DNA of 64,000 nt. Origin: Sphingobacteriaceae bacterium (GTDB lineage Bacteria; Bacteroidota; Bacteroidia; Sphingobacteriales; Sphingobacteriaceae). The stretch spans positions 62,001 to 126,000 of the forward strand of contig JAGIAD010000010.1 of assembly GCA_017745075.1 (NCBI GenBank), in the 5' to 3' direction. Both the position numbers and the translations under genes were made by a program. The notes under the pieces are model-generated. The model was given only the letters and a program-made list of their open reading frames with translations. It made no database searches and was not told where the DNA came from. Within the stretch, counting starts at the first letter, position 1; each line of letters begins with the position of its first letter. Below are positions 1 through 8,913 of the stretch, piece by piece.

Positions 1-2171
1 TCCTTGATGCATCTATCGAAAAAGTAATCCACACCTTGGTAGAGGCCTTCATTTTGGTTGGTTTAGTCGTATTCCTGTTCCTTGGCGATTGGCGTTCAAC
101 GCTTATTCCGGCTATTGCCGTACCGGTATCGTTAATCGGAACATTTGTGTTTATGCAGTTCTTTGGCATTACCCTTAACTTAATTACATTGTTTGCATTG
201 GTACTCGCCATTGGGGTGGTAGTAGATGATGCGATCGTGGTAATTGAGGCAGTACATGCCAAAATGGAGCACGATAGTCACCTCTCGGTATTAAAAGCCA
301 CGCAACAGGCCATGAAAGAGATTGGTGGTGCCATTATTGCCATTACCTTCTTAATGGCTTCGGTATTTATTCCGGTAGCATTTATGTCTGGTCCGGTGGG
401 TATTTTCTACCGTCAGTTCTCCATTACCATGGCAACTGCAATTATCCTTTCGGGTATTGTGGCTTTAACACTTACACCTGCATTGTGTGCCATTATGTTA
501 AAAAACAACCATGGAGTCGTTAAGAAAAAAACAGCTATTGATCGTTTTCTCGATGGTTTTAACCGCGGTTTTGCTAAATTATCGGGCAAATACCAATTGG
601 TGTTGAGCAAGGTAGTTAGCCGCAGGTTGTTAACCTTTGGTGTACTGGTTGCCTTTTGTCTGGGTGTTTGGGTACTGAGTGGAAGTGTGCCTTCTGGTTT
701 TATCCCTAACGAAGATCAGGGGATGGTTTATGCCATTATCCAAACCCCTCCGGGATCTACTTTAGAGCGTACCGACCAGATAGCAGAAAAACTGCAGAAA
801 ATGTGCGAAGACATTGATGGCGTTAAATCGGTTTCATCTCTGGCAGGTTACGAAGTTCTTACCGAAGGTACAGGATCTAACTCGGGTACCTGTTTAATTA
901 ACCTTAAAGACTGGAGCGAGCGTAAGCACTCTGCCCGCGAAATTATCGAAGAGCTGGAGCAGAAATCAAAATCTATACCTGGTGCAACAATCGAATTTTT
1001 CCAACCACCGGCAGTTCCGGGTTATGGTGCTGCGGGCGGTTTCGAGCTCCGTTTACTGGATAAGGCAGGGAGCGGCGATTATAAAAAAATGGAAACTGTT
1101 GCCAATGATTTTGTACGCGAGCTGAACAAGCGCAAAGAGTTATCATCTGTATTTACTTTTTACAGTGCCAGTTTCCCGCAATACATGCTTGATGTTGATA
1201 ATGACATTGCCCAGCAAAAAGGGGTGAGCATTGATAATGCAATGAATACCATGTCTACTTTTGTGGGTAGCGATTACGAAACCAGTTTTATTAAATACGA
1301 CCGTCAGTACAAGGTAATTGTTCAGGCCTTACCTCAATACAGGGCTTTACCTGAAGATATCTTAAAACTTTCGGTTAAAAACAGTCGCGATGAAATGGTG
1401 CCTTTCTCGGCCTTTATCAAAATGCGAAGGGTTTATGGTTTGTCTGAGATTACCCGTCATAACATGTACAATGCTTCTGAGATCAGCGGACAGGCAGCAC
1501 CAGGTTATAGTTCTGGTGAAGCCATTAAAGCCATTACAGAGGTGGCGCAGAAAACGTTGCCAAGGGGATTTGGTATCGACTGGGCCGGTATCTCTAAAGA
1601 TGAGGTATCAAGAGGTAACGAAGCGATTTACATCTTCCTGATCTGTTTAGGTTTCGTTTATCTGGTACTGGCCGCACAATATGAGAGTTTCATTCTACCA
1701 CTTTCGGTAATCCTTTCACTACCTGCAGGTATTTTTGGAGCGTTCCTTTTCCTTAAAATATTAGGGTTGGAGAATAACATTTATGCCCAGGTAGCCATGG
1801 TAATGCTGATCGGTTTATTGGGTAAAAATGCCGTGTTAATTGTAGAGTTTGCCACACAGCGCCATAGTCAGGGGGCAACAGTGCTTAAAGCCGCAATGGA
1901 AGGTGCAAGCGTGCGTTTCCGCCCGATTTTAATGACTTCATTTGCCTTTATTGCAGGTTTGATCCCATTGATGATTGCAACCGGGCCAGGTAAGATCGGT
2001 AACCGTACCATTGGTTCAGCAGCTGCCGGGGGTATGCTTTTCGGTACCATTTTCGGGGTAATTGTAATCCCTGGCTTGTATTATATATTCGGATCAATTG
2101 CAGCAAAACACAAGCTGATTAAAATTGAAGAAGAACATCCGTTAACTGAAGAAATTGAGAATAATGTTTAA
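1..2171 (+). CDS. RND multidrug efflux pump, inner-membrane subunit (HAE1/AcrB family), 5'-truncated by window edge
   Basis: The C-terminal 720 or so residues of a proton-driven RND exporter that moves drugs and hydrophobic compounds from the periplasm or inner membrane into an outer-membrane channel. The reading frame is already open at base 3, so the N-terminal third lies outside the window. Seen here are the TM helices around residue 1-130 of the visible part, including the family-typical GVVVDDAIVVIEAV stretch that carries the paired TM4 aspartates of the proton relay, a long periplasmic porter loop, and a second hydrophobic block (AAQYESFILPLSV, GLLGKNAVLIVEFA) near the end. These are classic AcrB signatures. 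The stop overlaps the start of the outer-membrane channel gene, as expected for one operon; the membrane-fusion subunit is probably upstream. Substrate cannot be read from the sequence. Confidence 0.96.
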   Translation, partial: LDASIEKVIHTLVEAFILVGLVVFLFLGDWRSTLIPAIAVPVSLIGTFVFMQFFGITLNLITLFALVLAIGVVVDDAIVVIEAVHAKMEHDSHLSVLKATQQAMKEIGGAIIAITFLMASVFIPVAFMSGPVGIFYRQFSITMATAIILSGIVALTLTPALCAIMLKNNHGVVKKKTAIDRFLDGFNRGFAKLSGKYQLVLSKVVSRRLLTFGVLVAFCLGVWVLSGSVPSGFIPNEDQGMVYAIIQTPPGSTLERTDQIAEKLQKMCEDIDGVKSVSSLAGYEVLTEGTGSNSGTCLINLKDWSERKHSAREIIEELEQKSKSIPGATIEFFQPPAVPGYGAAGGFELRLLDKAGSGDYKKMETVANDFVRELNKRKELSSVFTFYSASFPQYMLDVDNDIAQQKGVSIDNAMNTMSTFVGSDYETSFIKYDRQYKVIVQALPQYRALPEDILKLSVKNSRDEMVPFSAFIKMRRVYGLSEITRHNMYNASEISGQAAPGYSSGEAIKAITEVAQKTLPRGFGIDWAGISKDEVSRGNEAIYIFLICLGFVYLVLAAQYESFILPLSVILSLPAGIFGAFLFLKILGLENNIYAQVAMVMLIGLLGKNAVLIVEFATQRHSQGATVLKAAMEGASVRFRPILMTSFAFIAGLIPLMIATGPGKIGNRTIGSAAAGGMLFGTIFGVIVIPGLYYIFGSIAAKHKLIKIEEEHPLTEEIENNV

Positions 2172-3597
2172 GAATCATATTTTTAAAGGCCTTGGACTGG
2201 TGTTGATATGCGCTGCATATACCGCCTGTAAGCTCCCAGAAGTTGCCCAACGTGCCGAAAATAAAACTGTACCTGTGAGCTTTAACGGCTCACAGGATAC
2301 CGTAAGTACTGCCGGTATACAATGGCGTAATTTTTTTACCGATCCTTACCTCATCAACCTGATTGATACAGCACTGAAAAATAACCAGGAGCTGAATATT
2401 ACCCTTCAGGACATCGAAATCGCGAAAAACGAAATCAAAGCAAAAAAAGGAGAACTTTTGCCAAGTGTAACTTATGGCGTGGGTGCCGGTTTGGATAAAG
2501 TTGGCCGTTATACCAGTTCTGGCGCCGGCGATGCCTCTACAGAAATTACGCCAGGCAAAGGTGTGCCTGAAGTATTGCCTGATTATCGTTTCGGTTTACA
2601 GGCTAATTGGGAAGCTGATATTTGGCATAAACTGCGTAATTCTAAAAAAGCAGCCATTAATCACTATCTGTCAACCGTTGAAGGTAAGAACTTCGTAATC
2701 ACCAATTTAATTGCCGAAGTAGCAAATTCATACTATGAACTGTTAGCCTCAGATAATCAATTGGAGACGGTGAAAAAAACGATCGAACTTCAAAGCAATG
2801 CACTGGAGTTAATGAAAATCCAGAAACAGGCTACCCGGGTTAATGAACTGGCTGTACGCAAATTTGAAGCAGAGGTGTTAAGTTCTAAAAGTCTGGAATT
2901 TGATATCCAGCAGGATATTACCGAAACGGAGAATAAAATTAATTTTCTATTAGGCCGTTTCCCTCAGCCCATCATCAGGGATAAATCCAGCTTTACAGAT
3001 CTCGTACCGGCAACGGTACATTCGGGTTTACCTGCCCAGTTGTTAGCCAACCGTCCGGATATTAAACAGGCCGAATACGAATTGGCAGCCGCTAAATTAG
3101 ATGTTAAAGTAGCTAAAGCCCAGTTTTATCCATCGTTAGGGATCTCTGCAGCTATTGGTTATCAGGCATTTAATCCGTCTTATTTGCTAAGAACACCAGA
3201 ATCGTTGATTTATTCTTTAGCCGGCGACCTGGCCGGACCGCTGATTAACAGAAATGCCATAAAAGCTGAATATTCTTCAGCAAATGCAAAACAACTGCAG
3301 GCTGTTTTCGAATATGAAAAAGCCATTTTAAATGGTTATATCGAAGTAGCCAATCAGATGTCTAAAATAAACAACCTGCAAAAAAGTTATGATCTAAAAT
3401 CGAAACAGGTTGCTGCGCTTAACCAATCGATTGATATTTCGAACGATTTGTTTAAAGCTGCAAGAGCTGATTATTTTGAGGTATTGATGACACAACGTGA
3501 TGCTTTGCAATCGAAATTGGAACTGATCGAAACCAAAAAACAACAGTTAAACGCCGTAGTAGATATTTACCATGCACTTGGTGGTGGATGGAAATAA
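2164..3597 (+). CDS. Outer-membrane efflux lipoprotein, TolC/OprM/NodT family
   Basis: Trimeric outer-membrane channel that completes the RND pump encoded just upstream. The ATG at 2164 overlaps the last 8 bases of the pump gene, which suggests translational coupling; a TTG nine bases earlier is less likely. The N-terminus is a lipoprotein signal ending in AYTAC (Cys22). The protein then shows the two internally repeated outer-membrane-efflux domains, with the typical helix motif LLANRPDIKQAEYELAAAKLD around residue 295 and the RADYFEVLMTQRDAL helix near the C-terminus, which is the usual NodT/CusC-type signature. Length (about 477 residues) is normal. An intrinsic terminator follows, so this is the last gene of the efflux operon. 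Confidence 0.95.
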   Translation: MFKNHIFKGLGLVLICAAYTACKLPEVAQRAENKTVPVSFNGSQDTVSTAGIQWRNFFTDPYLINLIDTALKNNQELNITLQDIEIAKNEIKAKKGELLPSVTYGVGAGLDKVGRYTSSGAGDASTEITPGKGVPEVLPDYRFGLQANWEADIWHKLRNSKKAAINHYLSTVEGKNFVITNLIAEVANSYYELLASDNQLETVKKTIELQSNALELMKIQKQATRVNELAVRKFEAEVLSSKSLEFDIQQDITETENKINFLLGRFPQPIIRDKSSFTDLVPATVHSGLPAQLLANRPDIKQAEYELAAAKLDVKVAKAQFYPSLGISAAIGYQAFNPSYLLRTPESLIYSLAGDLAGPLINRNAIKAEYSSANAKQLQAVFEYEKAILNGYIEVANQMSKINNLQKSYDLKSKQVAALNQSIDISNDLFKAARADYFEVLMTQRDALQSKLELIETKKQQLNAVVDIYHALGGGWK

Positions 3598-3650
3598 CAA
3601 CACCGGGTACGTAAATAACAGCAAACCCTGTTAAATTATCCTTATACATT

Positions 3651-3683
3651 AAAGGCTGTTCCTCACCGGAGCAGCCTTTTTTT
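3651..3683 (+). terminator. Intrinsic terminator after the efflux operon
   Basis: Stem AAAGGCTG+TTCC pairs with GGAG+CAGCCTTT around a TCACC loop (one G-T pair), followed by a run of seven T. It lies about 55 bases after the outer-membrane channel stop codon. Confidence 0.85.
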
Positions 3684-3716
3684 GTCATTCAGAGCGTAGC
3701 GAAGAATCTTTTACGA
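3684..3716 (+). repeat. REP-like GTCAT...GAGCG...GAAG repeat
   Basis: The sequence GTCATTCAGAGCGTAGCGAA and what follows matches the same loose consensus seen in other intergenic spots of this window (near 4704, 4893, 24480, 31340, 31491 and 38200). It sits directly behind a terminator. The family resemblance is seen by eye only. Confidence 0.55.
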
Positions 3717-3870
3717 TCATCAGTGGTGTCAGGTGTTACCATCTGGTACATAAATTTTCTAACTCAATAAATTACTTCCTCATTTATTTATCATAAAATT
3801 CGTTTGGCAAACAATGCGGTTCACCGCTGGTTATTTAATTCATAGAATTTATCATCATATCTGAAATAAA

Positions 3871-4701
3871 ATGGGAAAAACAACATTTAAATTTGGCGAA
3901 CTAGAGGTTAACCGTTTAGGTTATGGCGCCATGCAGTTAACCGGGAACGGTGTTTTTGGCGAAGTGGAAGACCGCGAAAATGCGATAACCGTTTTGCGCG
4001 AAGCAGTAGCAAATGGCGTTAATTTTATTGATACTGCGGAGGCTTACGGGCCAAAACTCAATGAATCACTTATTGCCGATGCTTTATCATCTTTTCAAAA
4101 AGATCTTTTTATTGCTACTAAAGGTGGGTTTGACCGTCCAGGTCCAAATCAATGGGTGCCTAATGGAACGCCTGAAAAAATCAGGTCAGATATTGAAGGT
4201 AGTTTACAGCGTTTAAAAGTAGATTCAATCGATTTATGGCAGCTTCACCGCATTGATCCTAATGTTGATGTAGTCAAAACCCTGGCGCCTGTGGCTGAAG
4301 CTGTTAAAGAAGGTAAAATAAAAAATGTAGGTTTATCAGAAGTAACTATCGATCAGATTAAACAAGTGCAAGAGATTCTGCCAGTAGTTTCCGTTCAAAA
4401 TTTATATAACCTTGGCAATAGACAATGGGAGAGTGTTTTAGACTTTACAGCAGAACAGGGCCTGGCCTTTATTCCATGGTTTCCGCTAGCTTCCGGTCCG
4501 CATAAGTTAGCAGATAAGATTAAAGCGATTGCCGAAGAGCATAAAGCAACAACTGCTCAGATTGCTTTGGCTTGGCTATTAAAAAGATCATCAAATATCC
4601 TTTTAATCCCTGGAACAAAATCTGTAGATCATTTAAAAGAAAACTTAAAGGCCGCAGAAATTGAATTGACTGATGAAGAATTTGAAAGCTTAGCTAACTG
4701 A
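3871..4701 (+). CDS. Aldo/keto reductase family oxidoreductase
   Basis: A cytosolic NADPH-dependent TIM-barrel oxidoreductase of 276 residues. The AKR catalytic tetrad is visible: Asp54 and Tyr59 in NFIDTAEAYG, Lys84 in IATKGG, and His126 in LWQLHRIDP. The C-terminal cofactor-binding stretch (LLIPGTKSVDHLKENLKA) is also present. The overall shape resembles the short E. coli YdbC-type reductases that act on small aldehydes, but the substrate is not evident. It is a stand-alone gene with its own terminator at 4759. A second, unrelated-subfamily aldo/keto reductase lies at 15401-16390. Confidence 0.93.
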   Translation: MGKTTFKFGELEVNRLGYGAMQLTGNGVFGEVEDRENAITVLREAVANGVNFIDTAEAYGPKLNESLIADALSSFQKDLFIATKGGFDRPGPNQWVPNGTPEKIRSDIEGSLQRLKVDSIDLWQLHRIDPNVDVVKTLAPVAEAVKEGKIKNVGLSEVTIDQIKQVQEILPVVSVQNLYNLGNRQWESVLDFTAEQGLAFIPWFPLASGPHKLADKIKAIAEEHKATTAQIALAWLLKRSSNILLIPGTKSVDHLKENLKAAEIELTDEEFESLAN

Positions 4702-5019
4702 TTGTCATTTTGAGCGCAGCGCAGCATTTTTTTTTGCTTTAACTTACTTTGCATTACCGGTCTTAGCATTTCGCTAAGGCCTTTTTTATTATAACAATTT
4801 GCTACGGATATTTTCTGGTTTAGATTCCGGCATGCCCCAGAATCACAAATGGATTGCAAAGTGTCATTAAGTTAAGGAGAAGGCATAAAAGCGTGTCGTC
4901 CTGAGCATAGCGATGTATCTTTTTCCAGCTTACACCTACAAAACCTTTTTACATTGTAAATAAGCCATTACGGGATCACATTATTTACCAATATTCGCAT
5001 TTAAGTATGATATTTAAAC
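4702..5019. repeat. Intergenic region with two REP-like repeats
   Basis: About 318 bases without a gene. It holds a GTCATTTTGAGCGCAGCGCA copy starting at 4704, a terminator at 4759-4787, and a GTCGTCCTGAGCATAGCGATG copy near 4897, all variants of one family. The last 100 bases are AT-rich and presumably contain the promoter of the VOC gene. No coding potential seen. Confidence 0.5.
4759..4787 (+). terminator. Intrinsic terminator of the aldo/keto reductase gene
   Basis: GGTCTTAGC pairs with GCTAAGGCC (one G-T pair) around an ATTTC loop and is followed by six T. Confidence 0.8.
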
Positions 5020-5481
5020 ATGAAACAATTCATTTTAACCACTGCTATTATATTTGCTGTTATTTTTCAAAAAGCCATGGCGCAAAATAATCCAAAAAAC
5101 ACACCCGCTATTTTAAATCATATTGCCGTTTATGTATCCGATTTAAATAAAGCCACAACTTTTTATGAAAGTGTTTTTAACCTTAAAATTATTCCCGAAC
5201 CTTTTAAAGATAACCGCCATGCCTGGTTTACCCTGGGGCCGGCCGGGCAGTTGCATTTAATTCAGGGAGCAAAGGGCAACGAAACTTTTGATAAAAATGC
5301 ACATTTGTGTTTCAGCGTTCCATCGGTTGATGATTTTATAAAGAAACTCACTGCCAAAAATATAAGTTTTGAAGACTGGGCCGGAAAGGAAAGGGGCATT
5401 ACCCTGCGTGTTGATGGCGTAAAACAGATTTACTTTAAAGATCCCGATGGGCACTGGCTGGAAGTAAACGATGCGAAGTAA
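5020..5481 (+). CDS. Exported VOC-family (glyoxalase/bleomycin-resistance fold) protein
   Basis: A 153-residue protein with a clear Sec signal peptide (MKQFILTTAII...KAMAQ, cleavage after Ala21 or so) followed by a single vicinal-oxygen-chelate module. The module begins with LNHIAVYVSDLNKATTFYE, whose His is the usual first metal ligand, and ends with YFKDPDGHWLEVND, whose Glu is the usual last ligand. VOC proteins include glyoxalase I, dioxygenases and drug-binding proteins, so the reaction cannot be named. The export signal is common among Bacteroidota members of this family. It is followed after 66 bases by an exported serine hydrolase on the same strand; co-transcription is possible. Confidence 0.9.
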   Translation: MKQFILTTAIIFAVIFQKAMAQNNPKNTPAILNHIAVYVSDLNKATTFYESVFNLKIIPEPFKDNRHAWFTLGPAGQLHLIQGAKGNETFDKNAHLCFSVPSVDDFIKKLTAKNISFEDWAGKERGITLRVDGVKQIYFKDPDGHWLEVNDAK

Positions 5482-5547
5482 ATTTTTTACCACGTGGCAA
5501 CTTAATCATGGTTCATACCCTATATTTATACCTGACCCCATTATACA

Positions 5548-6693
5548 ATGAAACACTGCCTTCCAAAGTATTTACTCGCCTTTCTTTTAATCATTGGTTT
5601 AACCAATCAATCTAATGCCCAGAATGAAAAAGCTGAGGCAGATTTTAAGGCTGTTATGGAAAAATACAGTGCTGTTGGGGCTTCGGTGGCTGTAGTCAGG
5701 GACAGCCGGATTATTTACACCCATTCGTTTGGTTTAAAAGATTTAGAGCACAAACTGCCATTAACCGATCAGGATATTTTTAGGATCGCATCCATATCAA
5801 AGTCCTTTTCCGCAACTGCTATTATGCAGCTGGTAGAAGCAGGTAAAATCTCGCTCGATGATGATTTTGGCGATCTGGTTGGCTTTAAGATCAGGAACCC
5901 GAAATTTCCAGATCAGAAAATTACCTTAAAAATGGCTTTGTCGCATACTTCAAGTTTAAACGATTCGCAGGGATACCTGAATCTCGATCTTATCAATCCG
6001 GATAAAAACCCTGATTGGGCCAAATGTTACAGCAATAATTTACCGGGAAGCAAATTTGACTACTGCAACCTTAATTTTAACCTTATAGGTGCTATAATTG
6101 AGCGAAAATCTGGCGAACGTTTCGATAACTATGTGAAAAAACATATACTGAAGCCGTTGGGGCTTTATGGAGGTTATTGTATCGATTCTTTAGACAGTAC
6201 ACGTTTTGTTCACCTGTACGAGTATCATCCCGATACCAAAACCTACACCCCCTCACCAGGTGCCTATGCACCAAGGCGGACAGAAATTGCCAATTATGTA
6301 ATGGGATATTCTACACCGGTTTTTTCGCCAACAGGAGGAATGAAAATTTCGGCGACCGATTTAGCTAAATACATGATGATGCACATGAACTATGGTACAT
6401 CAAATGGTGTTAAAATCATAACTAAAAAAAGTGCTAAAAAAATGCAGACTGCTTTAACTGACGATGAAGGCTATGGCCTGGCCATCAGAACGGCTGATCG
6501 TCTTATACCCGGACATAAGCTAAAAGGGCATACCGGCTCTGCTTATGGATTGTATAGCACCATGTTTTTCGATCCAAAAAAGAAATTTGGATTGGTAATC
6601 ATTACAAATGGAATAAATGCAACTTATACCGATGGTTTTCCTAATTTTACTCGTGCAGCTATTAATAGTTTATACCAATCTTTTTTTGAATAA
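5548..6693 (+). CDS. Exported serine hydrolase, class C beta-lactamase/esterase family
   Basis: A periplasmic or secreted penicillin-binding-protein-fold hydrolase of 381 residues with a signal peptide ending around SNAQ (residue 25). The three active-site motifs of the family are visible: Ser82-Ile-Ser-Lys85 (SxxK, nucleophile), Tyr172-Cys-Asn174 (YxN), and His328-Thr-Gly330 in place of KTG. The HTG variant and overall features are typical of Bacteroidota beta-lactamase-related esterases and D-aminopeptidases rather than of true resistance AmpC enzymes, so resistance should not be assumed. Substrate unknown. Confidence 0.92.
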   Translation: MKHCLPKYLLAFLLIIGLTNQSNAQNEKAEADFKAVMEKYSAVGASVAVVRDSRIIYTHSFGLKDLEHKLPLTDQDIFRIASISKSFSATAIMQLVEAGKISLDDDFGDLVGFKIRNPKFPDQKITLKMALSHTSSLNDSQGYLNLDLINPDKNPDWAKCYSNNLPGSKFDYCNLNFNLIGAIIERKSGERFDNYVKKHILKPLGLYGGYCIDSLDSTRFVHLYEYHPDTKTYTPSPGAYAPRRTEIANYVMGYSTPVFSPTGGMKISATDLAKYMMMHMNYGTSNGVKIITKKSAKKMQTALTDDEGYGLAIRTADRLIPGHKLKGHTGSAYGLYSTMFFDPKKKFGLVIITNGINATYTDGFPNFTRAAINSLYQSFFE

Positions 6694-6694
6694 C

Positions 6695-6892
6695 TTACAG
6701 CAGGTTTGACAAACCATTCTTGTGAAAGAAAACAGTTAAGGTTCTGATACCTGCCTTTGGGTGGTTTACGCTATTGCCATTTATTTTTTGGTCGAAAATA
6801 CTTTTAACAGGAGGTAAATCAATTAAATGTTTACAATCGGTAATGGGTAGATCAACTGTTAACGGATCTTTGCTTTCATTTTTAAGGTTCAT
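6695..6892 (-). CDS. Small hypothetical protein, doubtful
   Basis: A 65-codon open frame that starts 7 bases downstream of the DUF3606 gene on the same strand and ends 1 base from the convergent serine hydrolase stop. The predicted product has ordinary, non-repetitive composition with no signal peptide, membrane segment or recognisable motif. The tight arrangement with the DUF3606 gene is the main reason to list it. It may be chance. Confidence 0.3.
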   Translation of the reverse strand: MNLKNESKDPLTVDLPITDCKHLIDLPPVKSIFDQKINGNSVNHPKAGIRTLTVFFHKNGLSNLL

Positions 6893-6899
6893 ACAGCTG

Positions 6900-7121
6900 T
6901 TATTGATTCACAAATCGTTGGTAGGCACTTCCGGATTTAACTTTTTCCATCATCAAATGTTCTTTCAGTTTTGAGAATTCCATACTATGGAGTGCTTTAA
7001 CAACTGATTTAAGTTTTTCAGTGCTGATGCCCAGTCTGGCAGCCCAATAATCGCGATCCTGTTCATCTGCGAGGTCGACAAATTCTTTTCTCGCATTCAT
7101 CGAATTAAGTTGATATTCCAT
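6900..7121 (-). CDS. Small DUF3606-family protein
   Basis: A 73-residue soluble protein containing the DUF3606 core, DYWAARLGISTEKLKSVVKAL (residues 24-44), a short helical motif of unknown function that is frequent as a tiny stand-alone protein in Bacteroidota and Proteobacteria. A second member lies at 8731-8904 just ahead of ligD. Compared with that one it has longer N- and C-terminal tails. Function unknown; a role in stress physiology is only a guess based on general context. Confidence 0.8.
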   Translation of the reverse strand: MEYQLNSMNARKEFVDLADEQDRDYWAARLGISTEKLKSVVKALHSMEFSKLKEHLMMEKVKSGSAYQRFVNQ

Positions 7122-7350
7122 TTTTACAAATTTTGGTTAGTAATATTCATAGAAACAGGGAGATATCTCTTTTTGTTTTGGACTTTTGTCAGTAAATTCT
7201 CAAAAAAAGTGTTAAATTTTAATAAAGACAGGTTTTGGGATGAAATTGCCGCTGGCCTAAGCAATTAGAGCTTAAAAAATAAGTTAAAAGCCAAATTTTC
7301 AGTGCCTTGATTGTTTGACTAATATCCCCTAAAAGAGTAATATTTTTTAT

Positions 7351-7369
7351 ACAAAACATTAGGTTTTGT
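7351..7369. promoter_or_regulatory. Perfect 7-bp dyad upstream of the GT87-type gene
   Basis: ACAAAAC-ATTAG-GTTTTGT lies about 44 bases upstream of the ATG at 7413, in the 291-base gap between two divergent genes. It could be an operator or the start of a leader hairpin. No regulator is assigned. Confidence 0.35.
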
Positions 7370-7412
7370 CGATTTGCATTTTTATTATTGTATTGTAATA
7401 TATTTTTTACAA

Positions 7413-8624
7413 ATGCTAAATCTTTTTCAAACTAACGTTCAAAGTCTATCCCCACGTTTAAAATTTTATCAGGATAATCGCTTTGTATTATCCATTTGGG
7501 TTTTGATCACCCTGGTTTTTGTTATAGACTCGTGGGCTACACACCGTTATAATAACTACCTGATTTTTGAAAATACATTTAGAAATTTATTGCATGGGCG
7601 GTCGCTTTATGCGTTCTATCCGGCTTATCACGATGATGCTAACCACTATGGTCCGATTTTTAGTGTATTAATAGCCCCATTTGCCATTTTTCACAATTGG
7701 ATAGGTTTACTATTGTGGAACCTGTTTAACTGTTTTTTGCTTTTTAAGGCCATACAAACGCTGCCATTAACCGAACATCAAAAAGTAACTATCGGTTATA
7801 TTGCTATTCCTTGCCTGATCGAATCGATGCTGAACCAGCAGTTTAATGCAGGTGCAGCGGCATTAATGATATTGAGTTATACACTGCTCAATAAAAATAA
7901 AGGGATATGGGCCGCGCTTTGCATCGTACTCGGTACCTTTATTAAACTATATGGCATAGTAGGCCTGATATTCTTCTTTTTTGCCAAAAAAAAGCCGGCT
8001 TTTATCCTGTGGCTCATGCTCTGGTCGGTAATAATATTCTTATTGCCGATGTTGTTCGCTTCGCCTGATTATGTGGTGCATTGTTATGTAGACTGGAAGA
8101 ACTCCCTCGTTGGTAAAAACATGGTTAATATTTTGGGTGATGGGATAGATATTTCTATTATGGGTTTCTTTAGAGAGCTATTTAATGAGAAGAAAATACC
8201 GAATTTTCTATTTATAAGCCTAGGAGCGATATTGTTTATGTTGCCTTTTATAAATATATCGCGCTTTAAAAAACGCGGATTTCAATTGATGGTCCTGTCA
8301 TCAGTAATGATTTTTCCGATTTTATTCAGCACAGGGGCAGAAGACTGTACATTCATTATTCCAATTGTTGGGGTAGGTGTATGGTATGTGAAAGAAAGTA
8401 ACGAGGCTATGAAAAAGGTATTATTGCCTGTTTTACTTTTAATTACCTGTAATTTCCCGTTGCTGTTATTTCCGGTTTTTGCCAAATCACATCCTTTATC
8501 ACTGGCCATTATCAGCTTGCCTTATTTCCTTGTATGGTTAAGGGTTATTTATCATGCTACAAATAATAGGTTCGCCTATGCCGAAGAAACAGAGCCAGAG
8601 ATGGTTACTGCGCTAATAGATTAA
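7413..8624 (+). CDS. Polytopic membrane glycosyltransferase, GT87/DUF2029 type
   Basis: A roughly 403-residue integral membrane protein with about ten hydrophobic segments. It resembles the GT87 (DUF2029) family, which transfers mannosyl or arabinosyl units from polyprenyl-phosphate donors to envelope glycans on the periplasmic side. Family-like features are the aromatic, acidic first loop (FRNLLHGRSLYAFYPAYHDD, with HYGPIFSVLIAPF just after) and the internal LGTFIKLYGIVGLIFF helix. The ATG at 7413 is preferred over a TTG 39 bases upstream because it places the first hydrophobic segment about 25 residues in, as usual. A long terminator follows, so it is probably monocistronic. The acceptor is unknown. 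Confidence 0.78.
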   Translation: MLNLFQTNVQSLSPRLKFYQDNRFVLSIWVLITLVFVIDSWATHRYNNYLIFENTFRNLLHGRSLYAFYPAYHDDANHYGPIFSVLIAPFAIFHNWIGLLLWNLFNCFLLFKAIQTLPLTEHQKVTIGYIAIPCLIESMLNQQFNAGAAALMILSYTLLNKNKGIWAALCIVLGTFIKLYGIVGLIFFFFAKKKPAFILWLMLWSVIIFLLPMLFASPDYVVHCYVDWKNSLVGKNMVNILGDGIDISIMGFFRELFNEKKIPNFLFISLGAILFMLPFINISRFKKRGFQLMVLSSVMIFPILFSTGAEDCTFIIPIVGVGVWYVKESNEAMKKVLLPVLLLITCNFPLLLFPVFAKSHPLSLAIISLPYFLVWLRVIYHATNNRFAYAEETEPEMVTALID

Positions 8625-8645
8625 GTTTAAAATTTTATTTTTTTG

Positions 8646-8691
8646 AAGGTTTTGATGTCCGTTTATAAAAACGGATGTTAAAACCTTTTTT
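8646..8691 (+). terminator. Long-stem intrinsic terminator
   Basis: AAGGTTTTGATGTCCGTTT pairs with AAACGGATGTTAAAACCTT around a short ATAA loop, with a few G-T pairs, and runs into a T tract. It closes the glycosyltransferase gene. Confidence 0.88.
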
Positions 8692-8730
8692 GTTATCAGG
8701 CTGTTTTATAGCAGTCTAATCAAAAGTATT

Positions 8731-8904
8731 ATGGATGATAAACAAAAAAGGGGGAGTGCTGACCGCAGTAGGATCAACATTAACGAAGGTTATGAGGTCG
8801 ATTATTGGTCTAATAAATTCGGTGTAAGTAAAGATAAACTTAAGGCAGCAGTACAAACGGTGGGTAACTCTGCTCATGCAGTAGAAGATTTTTTAAGGAA
8901 ATAA
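8731..8904 (+). CDS. Small DUF3606-family protein upstream of ligD
   Basis: A 57-residue ORF starting at ATG 8731 and ending TAA 8902-8904. The product is acidic/basic mixed and holds the DUF3606 core DYWSNKFGVSKDKLKAAV, closely similar to the core of the protein at 6900-7121 (shared DYW, LG/FG-S, KLK). The stop is only 9 bases before the ligD ATG, so the two genes are almost certainly co-transcribed. Whether the small protein acts with the ligase is unknown, but its position directly ahead of a DNA-repair gene is worth noting. Confidence 0.85.
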   Translation: MDDKQKRGSADRSRININEGYEVDYWSNKFGVSKDKLKAAVQTVGNSAHAVEDFLRK

Positions 8905-8913
8905 AATTTGGTT

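Noticed and set aside
3452-3688. 78-codon open frame on the minus strand
   Set aside because: It begins inside the terminator and overlaps the channel gene in antisense.
5548-6693. Antibiotic-resistance AmpC call
   Set aside because: The third motif is HTG and overall features match general serine hydrolases; resistance is not supported.
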